In this document: one piece after another, positions 25,093 to 33,834 of the stretch
Position numbering within the stretch: position 1 is the first letter of the stretch
Layout of the letters: every line of letters starts with the position of its first letter
DNA from: Acidaminococcus timonensis
GTDB taxonomy: Bacteria > Bacillota > Negativicutes > Acidaminococcales > Acidaminococcaceae
NCBI RefSeq assembly: GCF_900106585.1
Contig: NZ_FNWH01000006.1
Coordinates: 868,001 to 932,000, forward strand
Direction of reading: 5' to 3'
Length of the DNA stretch: 64,000 bases
The notes under the pieces: generated by a model
What the model was told of the DNA's origin: nothing
Seen by the model: the letters and a program-made list of their open reading frames with translations, nothing else
Database searches by the model: none
Translations under genes and position numbers: made by a program

Positions 25093-26379
25093 CTATCTTT
25101 TTTCCTTGGGCAGCACAATCTGCTTGGGCCCGGTTTCAGCGCTTTCGGGGACCAGCACATCGTTGAAGCTGATGCTGCGGGTATGGATGGTATGGCTCCA
25201 TACATGTTCATGGCGATGCAGGTACCCCAGCAGGGTGATGGGCACCCAGCTGTACAGCAGCAGCGGATAGAACAGGGTATAGAACCAGCTCTTGGGAGCC
25301 GCGTTGATCTTGAACAGGATGATGGCCGGGATCAGATACTGGGCCACCCCGATCACCTGCCAGCAGTGGTAGGGCAGCAATGCGTACAATACGTTGGTAT
25401 AGAACGGAACAAAATTGTAGATGGTGCTGCAGATCACAAAGAAAGTGGAGATCAGCATGAAATAAGGCTGGAACACGTCGATGACCCCGTCCAGGATCAC
25501 AATGTCCCGCTTCTTCAGGCCTTCCTTCAGCAGTTTGCCCATGTACCGTTCCGCCACATCGAACTGGCCCTGGGCCCACCGTTTCCGCTGGTTCCAGGAA
25601 GCCCTGAAGGTGGTGGGTTTCTCGTCGTAGATGATGGCATCCTGGCACCAGGTGGTGGGGATGCCCTCCAGCAGGCATTTCATGGTGAATTCCATGTCTT
25701 CCGTCAGGCAGGTGGCCTTCCAGCCGTACTTTTTCAGCACGTCCGTGGCGATCACCATACCGGTGCCCCCGAACACACTGGAAAGTCCGATGGTGTACTT
25801 GGCCAGATGCCACACATGGTTCACGATCCAGAAGTTGATGGCAAAGGTGCCGCTCACCCAGCTGTCATTGGGGTTCTTCACGTCCAGATACCCCTGGATC
25901 AGCCGTTCTCCCTTGCAGAACCGGTTGTTCATTTCCTTCAGGAAATCGGGATGGACCAGGTTGTCGGCGTCGAAAATGGCCACGGCATCATACTGCCGCT
26001 GCATGGCAAACAGCCGCTGGAACATCCATTCCAGGGCAAAGCCCTTCCCCACCTTTTCCTGGTTGAACCGTTCGCACACAATGGCGCCGGCCTTCCGGGC
26101 CACGTCCGCCGTATGGTCCTTACAGTTATCGGCAATCACAAAGATATCATACATATCATCCGGGTACCGGAGCATATGAAGGTTCTCCACCAGTTCTCCA
26201 ATGACCTTTTCCTCGTTGTGGGCAGCCACGATTACGGCAAAAGTGGTCCTGGGGGTGAGGATCTTCTTTTCTTTCTTCCGGGGCAGGATGCCGAACAGGG
26301 AGATCACAAAATAATAGATGGTAAAAAAGACGATCAGCACCTGGAGGGGAACCATGATGATATCAAAATACGTACTCAT
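25093..26379 (-). CDS. Membrane glycosyltransferase family 2 (processive type)
   Basis: 428 aa. N-terminal membrane anchor, then a GT-A domain with VAAHNEEKVIGELV, the DxD in AIFDADN, EDMEFTMKC and the QxxRW motif (NQRKRWAQGQ), followed by about three C-terminal membrane segments. This is the layout of cellulose/hyaluronan-synthase-like and polysaccharide GT2 enzymes. It is downstream of pssA in the same direction (20-base gap). The product is unknown; envelope glycan or lipid glycosylation is likely. Confidence 0.88.
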   Translation of the reverse strand: MSTYFDIIMVPLQVLIVFFTIYYFVISLFGILPRKKEKKILTPRTTFAVIVAAHNEEKVIGELVENLHMLRYPDDMYDIFVIADNCKDHTADVARKAGAIVCERFNQEKVGKGFALEWMFQRLFAMQRQYDAVAIFDADNLVHPDFLKEMNNRFCKGERLIQGYLDVKNPNDSWVSGTFAINFWIVNHVWHLAKYTIGLSSVFGGTGMVIATDVLKKYGWKATCLTEDMEFTMKCLLEGIPTTWCQDAIIYDEKPTTFRASWNQRKRWAQGQFDVAERYMGKLLKEGLKKRDIVILDGVIDVFQPYFMLISTFFVICSTIYNFVPFYTNVLYALLPYHCWQVIGVAQYLIPAIILFKINAAPKSWFYTLFYPLLLYSWVPITLLGYLHRHEHVWSHTIHTRSISFNDVLVPESAETGPKQIVLPKEKR

Positions 26380-26399
26380 AAAGAAACGCTTTCCTCCTC

Positions 26400-27089
26400 T
26401 TACTTAAACACGGCCTGTTTCCCGGTGAGCTTTGTGTAAATGGCATTCAGCACCCCGCACAGGGTGTAGGTGAACATGATCACAAAGGGCCAGGCGTGCA
26501 CATCGCTGTAAAGCACCAGGGCCCCCAGGATGAACGCAATGATCACCGGTACCCGGAACAGCGGATTGCCGTGTCCCTTGAAATCCGGATATTTCACATC
26601 ACTGTACATGAGGATGGCCACCGCAATGGTCAGCAGTGCAGTGAGCACCGGGCTGATCCGCATGCCTCCCAGGACAAAGGTCACGATGACACAGGCCCCG
26701 GCCGGTGCAGGCATGCCCTGGAAATAACCGTGGATGGCGGAGACGTTTACGTTGAACCGGGCCAGCCGCATGGCCGCCCCGAAGGCAAACAGTCCGGAGA
26801 TGATCATACCGGCCACCCCCAGCTGCTGCAGGCTGTAGCAGTAGATCAGCACCGCCGGAGCCATGCCGAAAGAACACACATCACACAGGGAGTCCATCTC
26901 CACCCCGAAGGGCCCGCTGACGCCCAGAGCCCGGGCTGCCCGCCCGTCACAGGAATCCGCCAGGATGGCCAGGATGATGAAAATGGCCGCCCAGTTGAAA
27001 TCCTTTTCCATGGAAAGGAAAATGGAAATCAGCCCCAGGATCTGGCTCAGTCCACTGATGCTGTTAGGTACCATGCGTTTGTAGTTCAT
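26400..27089 (-). CDS. pssA: CDP-diacylglycerol--serine O-phosphatidyltransferase
   Basis: 229 aa with five or six membrane segments. The CDP-alcohol phosphotransferase signature is present: DSCDGRAARALG followed by FGVEMDSLCDVCSFG (DGxxAR...G...D...D). It makes phosphatidylserine from CDP-diacylglycerol and serine at the inner membrane. The ATG overlaps the psd stop by four bases, so the two enzymes of phosphatidylethanolamine synthesis are coupled. Confidence 0.93.
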   Translation of the reverse strand: MNYKRMVPNSISGLSQILGLISIFLSMEKDFNWAAIFIILAILADSCDGRAARALGVSGPFGVEMDSLCDVCSFGMAPAVLIYCYSLQQLGVAGMIISGLFAFGAAMRLARFNVNVSAIHGYFQGMPAPAGACVIVTFVLGGMRISPVLTALLTIAVAILMYSDVKYPDFKGHGNPLFRVPVIIAFILGALVLYSDVHAWPFVIMFTYTLCGVLNAIYTKLTGKQAVFK

Positions 27090-27733
27090 TCTGCTTTCTG
27101 CCTCCCGATAATACTGATACCGCCCTGGACTTTATCGCCCTTGCGGACCAACACTTCCACCGAACGGGGCATGACCAGTTCCGTGCAGGAACCGAACTTG
27201 ATCATCCCGTAGGGTTCTCCCTGCCGCAGCCGGCTGCCCAGAGACGTCCAGCTGACAATGCGCCGGGCCAGGATGCCGGCGATCTGGATCACCAGTACCC
27301 GGTTCTTCCCATTATCCAGGCCGATGGCCATCCGCTCGTTGACAATGGGCGCCGAATCCTTGTAGGCCGGTTCATAGCCTCCACAGGTATAGCGCATGTA
27401 CTTGATCAGCCCGGTCATGGGCGACCGGTTGGAATGCACGTTGAATACAGAAAGGAAAATCGTCACTTTCTTGGCCGGTTCGTTGAGGAACTCCGTATCG
27501 AAGAATTCCTCCACCCCCATCACCGTACCATCCGCCGGGGAATACAGCAGGCTGGGATCCTGTTTCACATCCAGGACCCGCTGCCGGAAAAAATACATAA
27601 AATAAACCATCAGCACAAAGGGCAGCACGGCAAACACAGGGCCGGCCAGATACCCGGTCAGAAGGGTAATCGCCGCTGTGATGATGATGAAAGGATAGCC
27701 TTCTTTGAGAATAATATAGTTATATTTGAACAC
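27086..27733 (-). CDS. psd: Phosphatidylserine decarboxylase proenzyme (short type)
   Basis: 215 aa. Two membrane segments near the N-terminus, then SPADGTVMG and SVFNVHSNRSPM, and the cleavage site KFGSCTELVMP, where Ser would become the pyruvoyl cofactor. Converts phosphatidylserine to phosphatidylethanolamine. The GTG at 27733 is preferred because GGAGGTGAAGTT precedes it; the ATG at 27751 lacks an SD. Operon psd-pssA. Confidence 0.93.
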   Translation of the reverse strand: MFKYNYIILKEGYPFIIITAAITLLTGYLAGPVFAVLPFVLMVYFMYFFRQRVLDVKQDPSLLYSPADGTVMGVEEFFDTEFLNEPAKKVTIFLSVFNVHSNRSPMTGLIKYMRYTCGGYEPAYKDSAPIVNERMAIGLDNGKNRVLVIQIAGILARRIVSWTSLGSRLRQGEPYGMIKFGSCTELVMPRSVEVLVRKGDKVQGGISIIGRQKAE

Positions 27734-27792
27734 AACTTCACCTCCACCCATCGTTTCATTATACCCTATTTGGTTGAAAGTGAAAAGAATCT

Positions 27793-28536
27793 TTATTTCC
27801 TGTTTTTATATTCCAGCACTTTCACCACGAACCGGGGCAGAGCCATCATACGGCCCAGCCGGCTGGGCTGCTTGTACAGGCGGAACAGCCATTCCAGGGA
27901 TGCCTCCTGCATCCATTTGGGCGCCCGTTCCATCTTGCCTGCCAGCACATCGAAGCTGCCGCCCAGCCCCATCCGCAGAGCCGGTTTCAGCTGGTCCCGG
28001 TGCTCCTGGAGCCAGAATTCCTGCTTGGGAGCTCCCAGGGCGGCAAACAGCACATCGGCGCCGCTTTCGTTGATCTGCCGGATGATCTCCGGTTCGTCCT
28101 TCTGCTCGAAATACCCGTTCCGGGTACCCACGATCTTCACCCCCGGGTACAAAGCCTCGGCTTTTTCCTTCGCCGCTTCTGCAACCCCCGGAGCCGCCCC
28201 GAACAGGAAGAACCGGGTACCCCGGCCGGCGCCGCAGGCCAGCAGCCGCAGGAACAGGTCGAACCCGGCCACCCGTTCAGGCACCTGGTAGCCCAGTTTC
28301 CGACCCGCCCATACCGTCCCGGCCCCGTCAGCCAGGATCAGGTCCGTATGTTCCAGCAGAGCCCGGTAGGCCGGCATTTCCTGAGCCATCATGATGATTT
28401 CCGCATTGGCCGTGACCACCTGGGTGGTGACATGCTGTGCCACCCGTTCCATCAGCCAGGCCGTGGCTTCGTCCATGGAAAAGGGAGTGACCGGCACCCC
28501 CAGGATGTCCATCACAGGTTTCTTGTTGATATCCAT
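27793..28536 (-). CDS. WecG/TagA/CpsF-family glycosyltransferase
   Basis: 247 aa. Family motifs: VTANAEIIMMA, LILADGAGTVW, RFFLFGAAPGV, LFAALGAPKQEFW and the C-terminal WLFRLYKQPSR. The family transfers an N-acetylmannosaminuronic acid or N-acetylmannosamine residue to a lipid-linked acceptor for envelope polymers. The start ATG at 28536 follows GAGAGGTACGACA, 12 bases after the prfC stop. The exact sugar cannot be told. Confidence 0.9.
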   Translation of the reverse strand: MDINKKPVMDILGVPVTPFSMDEATAWLMERVAQHVTTQVVTANAEIIMMAQEMPAYRALLEHTDLILADGAGTVWAGRKLGYQVPERVAGFDLFLRLLACGAGRGTRFFLFGAAPGVAEAAKEKAEALYPGVKIVGTRNGYFEQKDEPEIIRQINESGADVLFAALGAPKQEFWLQEHRDQLKPALRMGLGGSFDVLAGKMERAPKWMQEASLEWLFRLYKQPSRLGRMMALPRFVVKVLEYKNRK

Positions 28537-28547
28537 TGTCGTACCTC

Positions 28548-30158
28548 TCAGATTGCTCTGGCCTCGCTGGGGACCTGGGTGAAGTTGATCCCCGGGTTCC
28601 GTTCCAGGATCCAGTTCAGGTTCCATTCATTGGAAACCAGGATCACCGGCCGGCTCAGCTTGTCGTAGACCAGCATCCCGTTGTCCAGCCCCTTCATGTT
28701 CCGGATCAGTTCCGGATCGTCCGCATAGACCCAGCGGGCCACCGTATAGGGCAGCTGCTGCATCACCAGTTTGGCATTGTACTCGTTCAGCAGCCGGTAT
28801 TCCAGCACTTCCAGCTGCAGTTGTCCCACAACGCCCACCACAAAGCTCTCCATGCCGATGTTTTTCTGTTTGAACACCTGGATGGCGCCTTCCTGGGCCA
28901 GCTGGACGATGCCCTTTTCAAACTGCTTCCGTTTCATGGAATCCTTGGGCTGCACCTTGGCAAAGATTTCCGGCGGGAAAATGGGGAAATCTTCAAACTG
29001 GACAGGGTGCTTTTCGTTGCACAGGGTGTCACCGATGGAGAAGATCCCCGGATCGAACACCCCGATGATATCCCCCGGGTATGCTTTTTCCACCGTGGTC
29101 CGCTCCTGGGCCATGAACTGCTGGGGCTGGGCCAGTTTCACCGGTTTCTGCCCCTGCACATGCCATACGGTCATGCCCCTTTCGAACACTCCGGAGCAGA
29201 TGCGCATAAAGGAGATCCGGTCCCGGTGGGCCGGGTTCATATTGGCCTGGATCTTGAAGATGAAGGCCGTGAAATCTTCATCCTCAGGCTTCACCTCGCC
29301 CCCGTCCTTCAATTTCCGGGGCTGGGGCTCCGGAGACAGTTCCAGGAATTTTTCCAGGAAGCTGCGCACCCCGAAGTTGGTCATGGCAGACCCGAAGAAC
29401 ATTGGCGTCAGCTCGCCGGCGTCCACCCGTTCCAGGTCGAATTCGTCCCCGGCCAGATCCAGCAGTTCGATATCATCCTTCAGGCTCTGCAAATTGGCTT
29501 CCCCGATGGCTTCCCGGATGGCAGGATCGTCCAGGCTGCCGGTGGTACTCTTCAGGATTTTGGAGCCGTGACTGCTGTCGTTGTCGAACAGCTCCACCTG
29601 CTTCTTCAGCCGGTCGTACACACCAATGTAGTGACCGTCGGTGCCGATGGGCCAGTTGATGGGATAGGCGTTGATGTGCAGCACCTTTTCGATTTCGTCC
29701 ATCAGGTCCATGGGAGCCCGTCCGTACCGGTCCAGTTTGTTCACGAACGTGAAGATGGGCAGCTTGCGGCGGTGGCAGACCCAGAACAGTTTCTTGGTCT
29801 GGGGTTCCACCCCCTTGGCGGCGTCGATCAGCATGACGGCGCTGTCGGCGGCGATCAAGGTCCGGTAGGTGTCTTCCGAGAAATCCTGGTGCCCGGGGGT
29901 ATCCAGGATGTTCACCCGGTAGCCCTCGTAGTCGAACTGCAGCACAGAGGACGTAACGGAAATCCCTCTCTGTTTTTCGATTTCCATCCAGTCGGACACC
30001 GCATGTTTATTGGCCTTTCTGGATTTCACGGAGCCGGCCAGATGGATGGCGCCCCCATATAACAATAATTTCTCAGTCAGTGTCGTTTTACCGGCATCCG
30101 GATGAGAAATAATGGCAAAGGTTCTTCTTTTCGCAATTTTTTCCTGCAGCTCAGACAT
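28548..30158 (-). CDS. prfC: Peptide chain release factor 3
   Basis: 536 aa translational GTPase. G1 ISHPDAGKTTL, G3 LDTPGHQDFSEDTYRTL, G4 NKLDR, and the RF3 C-terminal domain ending PSEARAI. It recycles RF1/RF2 from the ribosome after termination. The ATG at 30158 is spaced about ten bases from AGGAGG; the GTG three codons earlier is too close to it. Transcribed on its own promoter region with TATAAT repeats just upstream, after the tRNA terminator. Confidence 0.96.
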   Translation of the reverse strand: MSELQEKIAKRRTFAIISHPDAGKTTLTEKLLLYGGAIHLAGSVKSRKANKHAVSDWMEIEKQRGISVTSSVLQFDYEGYRVNILDTPGHQDFSEDTYRTLIAADSAVMLIDAAKGVEPQTKKLFWVCHRRKLPIFTFVNKLDRYGRAPMDLMDEIEKVLHINAYPINWPIGTDGHYIGVYDRLKKQVELFDNDSSHGSKILKSTTGSLDDPAIREAIGEANLQSLKDDIELLDLAGDEFDLERVDAGELTPMFFGSAMTNFGVRSFLEKFLELSPEPQPRKLKDGGEVKPEDEDFTAFIFKIQANMNPAHRDRISFMRICSGVFERGMTVWHVQGQKPVKLAQPQQFMAQERTTVEKAYPGDIIGVFDPGIFSIGDTLCNEKHPVQFEDFPIFPPEIFAKVQPKDSMKRKQFEKGIVQLAQEGAIQVFKQKNIGMESFVVGVVGQLQLEVLEYRLLNEYNAKLVMQQLPYTVARWVYADDPELIRNMKGLDNGMLVYDKLSRPVILVSNEWNLNWILERNPGINFTQVPSEARAI

Positions 30159-30235
30159 GCAAGGCACTCCTCCTGAAACAAGATCGGATTGGATCCACAG
30201 ATTCTCTCATTATATATTATAGCATTTCAAGCATG

Positions 30236-30268
30236 AAAAAACGCCACAAAGTTACCTTTGTGGCGTCC
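30236..30268 (-). terminator. Terminator after tRNA-Pro
   Basis: Minus-strand GACGCCACAAAG / CTTTGTGGCGTTTTTT hairpin. Confidence 0.8.
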
Positions 30269-30280
30269 AGTTCAATTAAA

Positions 30281-30357
30281 TGGTCGGAGCGGCGAGATTC
30301 GAACTCACGACCTCTTCCACCCCAAGGAAGCGCGCTACCAAACTGCGCTACGCCCCG
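30281..30357 (-). tRNA. tRNA-Pro (anticodon GGG)
   Basis: 77 nt. Acceptor arm CGGGGCG pairs with CGCTCCG (one G-U). The anticodon stem CTTCC/GGAAG encloses the loop TTGGGGT with anticodon GGG. The T arm contains GTTCGAATC. The CCA end is encoded. Confidence 0.95.
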
Positions 30358-30369
30358 AACACAAGTAAG

Positions 30370-30398
30370 ATTATACGGCAAAAGGGGATATTCGTCAA
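30370..30398 (-). promoter_or_regulatory. Promoter of tRNA-Pro
   Basis: Minus-strand TTGACG (30398-30393), 17-bp spacer, TATAAT (30375-30370), 13 bases before the tRNA 5' end. Confidence 0.8.
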
Positions 30399-30474
30399 GC
30401 ACTTTTTATAATTTTTTTTAAGATTTTCTTTTTCCCTGTTTCCAGGCCTCTGCCCACGGCTCCCCGGGCCCTTT

Positions 30475-31605
30475 TCACCCGTGCAGCGCCGAGATATCCA
30501 TATCCGTATCCACCGAGATCCAGTAGCCCGGATACAGGGGATCCAGTTCCTCTTTCAGCTCCCTGGCGGCCCTGGTGCGGTCCGTGCCAAAAGTGATCAC
30601 CACATCGAAACGCATCTGTTTCTTCTTCCGGTCCACATAGAACCCGTGGACCTGCAGGGCCCAGGCATGCTTCATGACCAGCCGGGTCACCTTCTCCCGG
30701 ATCCGGGCTGCCTCCGGATCCCTGGTATTGAAAGAATACACCGTGACCCCGGTCAGGCTCACTCCCGTGGCCTGGTATACCTTCCGGTGGATCCGGTGGG
30801 TCAGTTCATCCACCTGCTCCACCGTCATGGTATCCGGCAGCTCGATGTGCACCGAAGCGTAGTTCCGCCCAGGGCCATAGTTGTTGATCATCAGATCATA
30901 AGCCCCCCGGATCTCCGGTTCCTCCACCAGCAGATTCTTGATCTGGCGCACCAGCCCCGCATTGGGCCGTTCCCCCAGGATCTCATTCAGGGTATCCCGC
31001 AGCAGCCCATAGCCGCTTTTCAGAATGATGCAGGCGATGAAAGCCCCCACGTAGGCTTCCAGCGAAACCCCGCAGTACAGATAGACCAGTGCCGCCGCCA
31101 GGACCGAGAAGGACAGGACCGCGTCGAACAGGGCATCGGCCCCCGAACCCACCAGAGCCCCCGAATCCACCTGGGTCCCCTTGTTCTTCACATAGCGGCC
31201 CAGCACGATTTTCACCACAACGGCCACCACCAGAAGCAGGATGGTCTCCCCGTTGTATTCCGGCACCGCCGGGTCCAGGATCTTTTTCACACTTTCCACC
31301 AGGGCCGTGATGCCCGCATAGAAAATGATCATGGAAATGACCAGAGCGCTCAGGTACTCATAACGGCCATGGCCGAAGGGATGCTCGAAATCAGGATTGC
31401 GGCAGGCCAGCTTGGCCCCTGCCACCGTAATGACCGAAGAAAGCACATCGGACAGGTTGTTCACCGCATCCATCAAAATGGCGATCGAATGGGTGGAAAG
31501 GCCCACCACTGCCTTGAAGCCGGCAAGCAGGAGATTCACCACGATGCCGATCAAACTGGTGCGAAGGATCACAGCCTCCCGCTTCCAGCCTTGTATTTCT
31601 CCCAT
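30475..31605 (-). CDS. Cation diffusion facilitator transporter
   Basis: 376 aa. Six membrane segments with the HxxxD pairs of CDF exporters: SIAILMDAVNNLSDVLSS in TM2 and GSGADALFDAVLSF in TM5, plus HPFGHGRYEY in the loop. The C-terminal cytoplasmic region is long (residues about 210-376). Exports Zn2+, Mn2+ or Fe2+ in exchange for protons; the metal is not decided here. The ATG at 31605 follows GAGAGGGG; an ATG at 31623 has no SD. Confidence 0.92.
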   Translation of the reverse strand: MGEIQGWKREAVILRTSLIGIVVNLLLAGFKAVVGLSTHSIAILMDAVNNLSDVLSSVITVAGAKLACRNPDFEHPFGHGRYEYLSALVISMIIFYAGITALVESVKKILDPAVPEYNGETILLLVVAVVVKIVLGRYVKNKGTQVDSGALVGSGADALFDAVLSFSVLAAALVYLYCGVSLEAYVGAFIACIILKSGYGLLRDTLNEILGERPNAGLVRQIKNLLVEEPEIRGAYDLMINNYGPGRNYASVHIELPDTMTVEQVDELTHRIHRKVYQATGVSLTGVTVYSFNTRDPEAARIREKVTRLVMKHAWALQVHGFYVDRKKKQMRFDVVITFGTDRTRAARELKEELDPLYPGYWISVDTDMDISALHG

Positions 31606-31755
31606 GGCTAAAACCCCTCTCATATAAAGTATTGGTGATATTATAGCACAGCGGGGCAGTTAGGGGTTAGCAACAGGACCCCGGCGGCCAGGACAGGTTC
31701 CCCGGAAGGACAACCGCTTCTATGTCCCCCGGCAGGTGGGATCCTCACCGGCTCC

Positions 31756-32235
31756 TTACCGTCCTGTCCCTTCCCTCCTGCAATGGTCCAGCAGTCCCCG
31801 GCAGCCTTCCTGGACATCGTCCCAGGTCCGCCGGAAATCCCGGGTATACCAGGGGTCGGCCACAGGACGGGGATTGGCCGTATAATCCATGAGGAGGCTG
31901 CACTTCTGGTCCGGGTCGCCGCGGAAGAGGCGCTTCATGTCCCGCAGGTTTTCATCATCCATGCCGATGAAATAATCATAAGACCCGTAATCGCCGGCTC
32001 TCAGCAGCACCGCACGCTTCCAGCCAGGGTCCATGCCATGCTCCCGGAGCAGCTGTTCCACCGGGGGATAAACCGGATTGCCCCGGCCGTTCCATATCTC
32101 TTCATCCGTCGTAGCCGCCGATGCCACATGGAACCCCTTCCCCACGCCCTCCTGTTCTGCCATCTGCCGGAACACGAATTCCGCCATGGGCGACCGGCAG
32201 ATGTTGCCGTGGCAGATAAATAGTATTTTGATCAT
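31756..32235 (-). CDS. Low-molecular-weight protein tyrosine phosphatase
   Basis: 159 aa. The catalytic P-loop FICHGNICRSPMAE (CX5RS) is at the N-terminus, and the general acid Asp lies in VADPWYTRDF near the end. Normal family length. The ATG at 32235 is preferred over the GTG two codons earlier, because GGGAG is ten bases away. It may act on exopolysaccharide tyrosine kinases or metabolites; no partner gene is adjacent. Confidence 0.93.
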   Translation of the reverse strand: MIKILFICHGNICRSPMAEFVFRQMAEQEGVGKGFHVASAATTDEEIWNGRGNPVYPPVEQLLREHGMDPGWKRAVLLRAGDYGSYDYFIGMDDENLRDMKRLFRGDPDQKCSLLMDYTANPRPVADPWYTRDFRRTWDDVQEGCRGLLDHCRREGTGR

Positions 32236-32241
32236 GGACAC

Positions 32242-32510
32242 GAAACTCCCTTCTATGCCGAAATATGCCGAATTACTGCGGGTTTGCCCGTTTCACCTGT
32301 TCACGGAGAAAAGGACATAATTTTGCAAAAAACGGCACAACTTTCCCCATTGTAGTAGTAAAAATGGTAGTAAAACGGGATGTTATTACTACTGCACTTT
32401 TTGTGGGGTGAATTTTTTCTCTGTTATTATAGCAGAAAAGCCACACACTCAACCATACCTCTCTGGAGAAGACCCAACGCTATGGCATTCATGGGTCCCT
32501 CCTTTTCAGG
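32242..32510. other. Intergenic stretch, no gene seen
   Basis: AT-rich start of the accessory region. It holds an imperfect inverted pair GTAGTAGTAA ... TTATTACTAC near 32353-32393 and nothing else recognisable. Confidence 0.5.
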
Positions 32511-32514
32511 TATA

Positions 32515-32545
32515 AGAAAAGCCCGCTGCCGGGGCAGGGGGCTTA
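32515..32545 (-). terminator. Terminator after the small LSm-like gene
   Basis: Minus-strand AAGCCCCCTGCC / GGCAGCGGGCTTTT hairpin directly at the gene end. Confidence 0.65.
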
Positions 32546-32749
32546 TTGTAATATTTGTATTGACTTGATTTCGTTTATTCCAAATTCAATTCCATTCCTT
32601 GGCTCATCCGGTTTTTGTAAAACAACAGCCTCTCCTTCTCCTTCACCATAATCAGCTGAAGAATAGGCTATAATTTTTCCTTTCCAGAGTTTATTGTTCT
32701 CGTCTTTCAACATAACGTTTAGGCCAAGATAATCGCTTAACCTTTTCAT
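32543..32749 (-). CDS. Small conserved hypothetical protein (LSm-like beta-barrel?)
   Basis: 68 aa beginning MKRLSDYLGLNVMLKDEN. A beta-rich pattern, with a strand-turn-strand such as KGKIIAYSSA and acidic loop GEGEGEAVV, resembles small proteins common in Firmicutes mobile regions. ATG at 32749 with GGAGG five bases upstream. No function assigned. Confidence 0.65.
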   Translation of the reverse strand: MKRLSDYLGLNVMLKDENNKLWKGKIIAYSSADYGEGEGEAVVLQKPDEPRNGIEFGINEIKSIQILQ

Positions 32750-32815
32750 TTTTTCCTCCAAGGTACTATATGTGTTCCCGTATTCGAATAAGGATTTTTT
32801 CCACCATGTCTCTCC

Positions 32816-32880
32816 TCATTTCCGCACCAATGCTACCAGCAGCACCGCCCCTATCCCATAAGCCAGATTCGGTTGCCACT
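32816..32880 (-). pseudogene. Remnant of a small membrane-tail protein
   Basis: The minus-strand frame ends NLAYGIGAVLLVALVRK, nearly identical to the C-terminus of the 50-aa protein at 38858-39010 (NLAYGIGTVLLVALVRK). The upstream part does not match it, so this appears to be a detached 3' piece. Confidence 0.5.
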
Positions 32881-33005
32881 CAATATTTGATACAATTACA
32901 CAATAATGCCCTTGTACCCTTGAATGATGCACCCCAGGGGAACCTTTTCTTTTAAAATTTGGTGACCGCATATAGAAAGATAATCAATCAATTAATACAT
33001 ATCAT

Positions 33006-33290
33006 CTATAGAAATTGGATATCTGATTCCACAATATTATTGAAGTCGCCCGTTAACATTTTTCTTAGACCAGCATAAGTAATCCTTACAGGAATAACTT
33101 TAGAGCTGAATTCACTTTCTTTTGGATATGGATGAACTTCTGCATATTCAAGTGGGCCATAAAATTTTACACATAAGTATTTCTTATAGGCAAGCTCTTT
33201 AACAGAATGACTATCCATGATTTGCATAATAGTATCTCTATATTTTGAATCTTGTCTGGCATGAATAATCCAATCATAGGAAGCAATCAT
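33006..33290 (-). CDS. Small hypothetical protein C
   Basis: 94 aa, soluble, no family recognised. Its ATG overlaps the TGA of the upstream small frame (ATGA), a sign of real translation of both. Third of three consecutive minus-strand small genes that lost their promoter to the IS21 insertion. Confidence 0.55.
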   Translation of the reverse strand: MIASYDWIIHARQDSKYRDTIMQIMDSHSVKELAYKKYLCVKFYGPLEYAEVHPYPKESEFSSKVIPVRITYAGLRKMLTGDFNNIVESDIQFL

Positions 33291-33490
33291 AAATTCTGTA
33301 TCCTCACAAATCTCAATTTATCACTTTTCAACTTCGTAATACCCCTCTGCCTGGTTTTTGCCATAGTATTCCAAATCTGTTTACCGATGGCTTCCAGATT
33401 GTCTTTGTTCGTATAAGTATTAGTGATATTTGTCAACGAACGATTCATAGAACTCACTACGCTGGTTAATATCTTCAATGTTGGCATCAA
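33287..33490 (-). CDS. Small hypothetical frame B (possibly truncated)
   Basis: 67 codons from the first ATG. The part after the end of the upstream gene (AIGKQIWNTMAKTRQRG) looks protein-like, and the stop is coupled to the next start. The N-terminal third overlaps gene A in another frame, so the true start may be later or the gene may be a 3' fragment. Confidence 0.4.
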   Translation of the reverse strand: MMPTLKILTSVVSSMNRSLTNITNTYTNKDNLEAIGKQIWNTMAKTRQRGITKLKSDKLRFVRIQNL

Positions 33491-33710
33491 TAAAAGCCTG
33501 TAAGTCTTTTTTCATCATTTCAAACAGCTGGTGAGACTCTTCAGGATCTGTAAAGACCGTATGTACCATATCACCATACACCCCGCAAGTAATGGCATCA
33601 TACGGATTGCACCGTTCCAGTGTGATACGGCATTGCCCCTTATACTCTTCATCATCTAAGATTACACCGCCTTCTGATCCAATTATATCTTTATGTAATA
33701 TTTTCCACAT
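33420..33710 (-). CDS. Small hypothetical protein A, cut from its promoter by IS21
   Basis: 96 aa starting MWKILHKD, with EGGVILDDEEYKGQCRITLE and YDAITCGVYGDMVHT. Acidic and soluble, resembling unnamed Firmicutes proteins; possibly an immunity-type protein, not provable here. The ATG lies inside the 6-bp target duplication of the IS. The matching SD (GGAGAGTGTAAA) and a TATAAT are on the far side of the IS at about 36120-36162, so expression is probably lost or IS-driven. Confidence 0.6.
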   Translation of the reverse strand: MWKILHKDIIGSEGGVILDDEEYKGQCRITLERCNPYDAITCGVYGDMVHTVFTDPEESHQLFEMMKKDLQAFIDANIEDINQRSEFYESFVDKYH

Positions 33711-33834
33711 TTGTGAATGCTAATATAAAAGTGAGCCATTTAAGATCTAAATGCTCATGAAAAAGTGAGCCACTCTGAAACAAGTTCCCCTATACTAGAG
33801 TCAGTAATTTGATTCTAAGGGGATTGATGTTAGG

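Noticed and set aside
30217-30402. Small open frame across tRNA-Pro
   Set aside because: It covers a complete tRNA with a promoter and terminator and has no independent support.
30281-31605. tRNA-Pro as attachment site of the accessory region
   Set aside because: No integrase gene and no second copy of the tRNA 3' end was found, and core-like genes lie between the tRNA and the AT-rich region.
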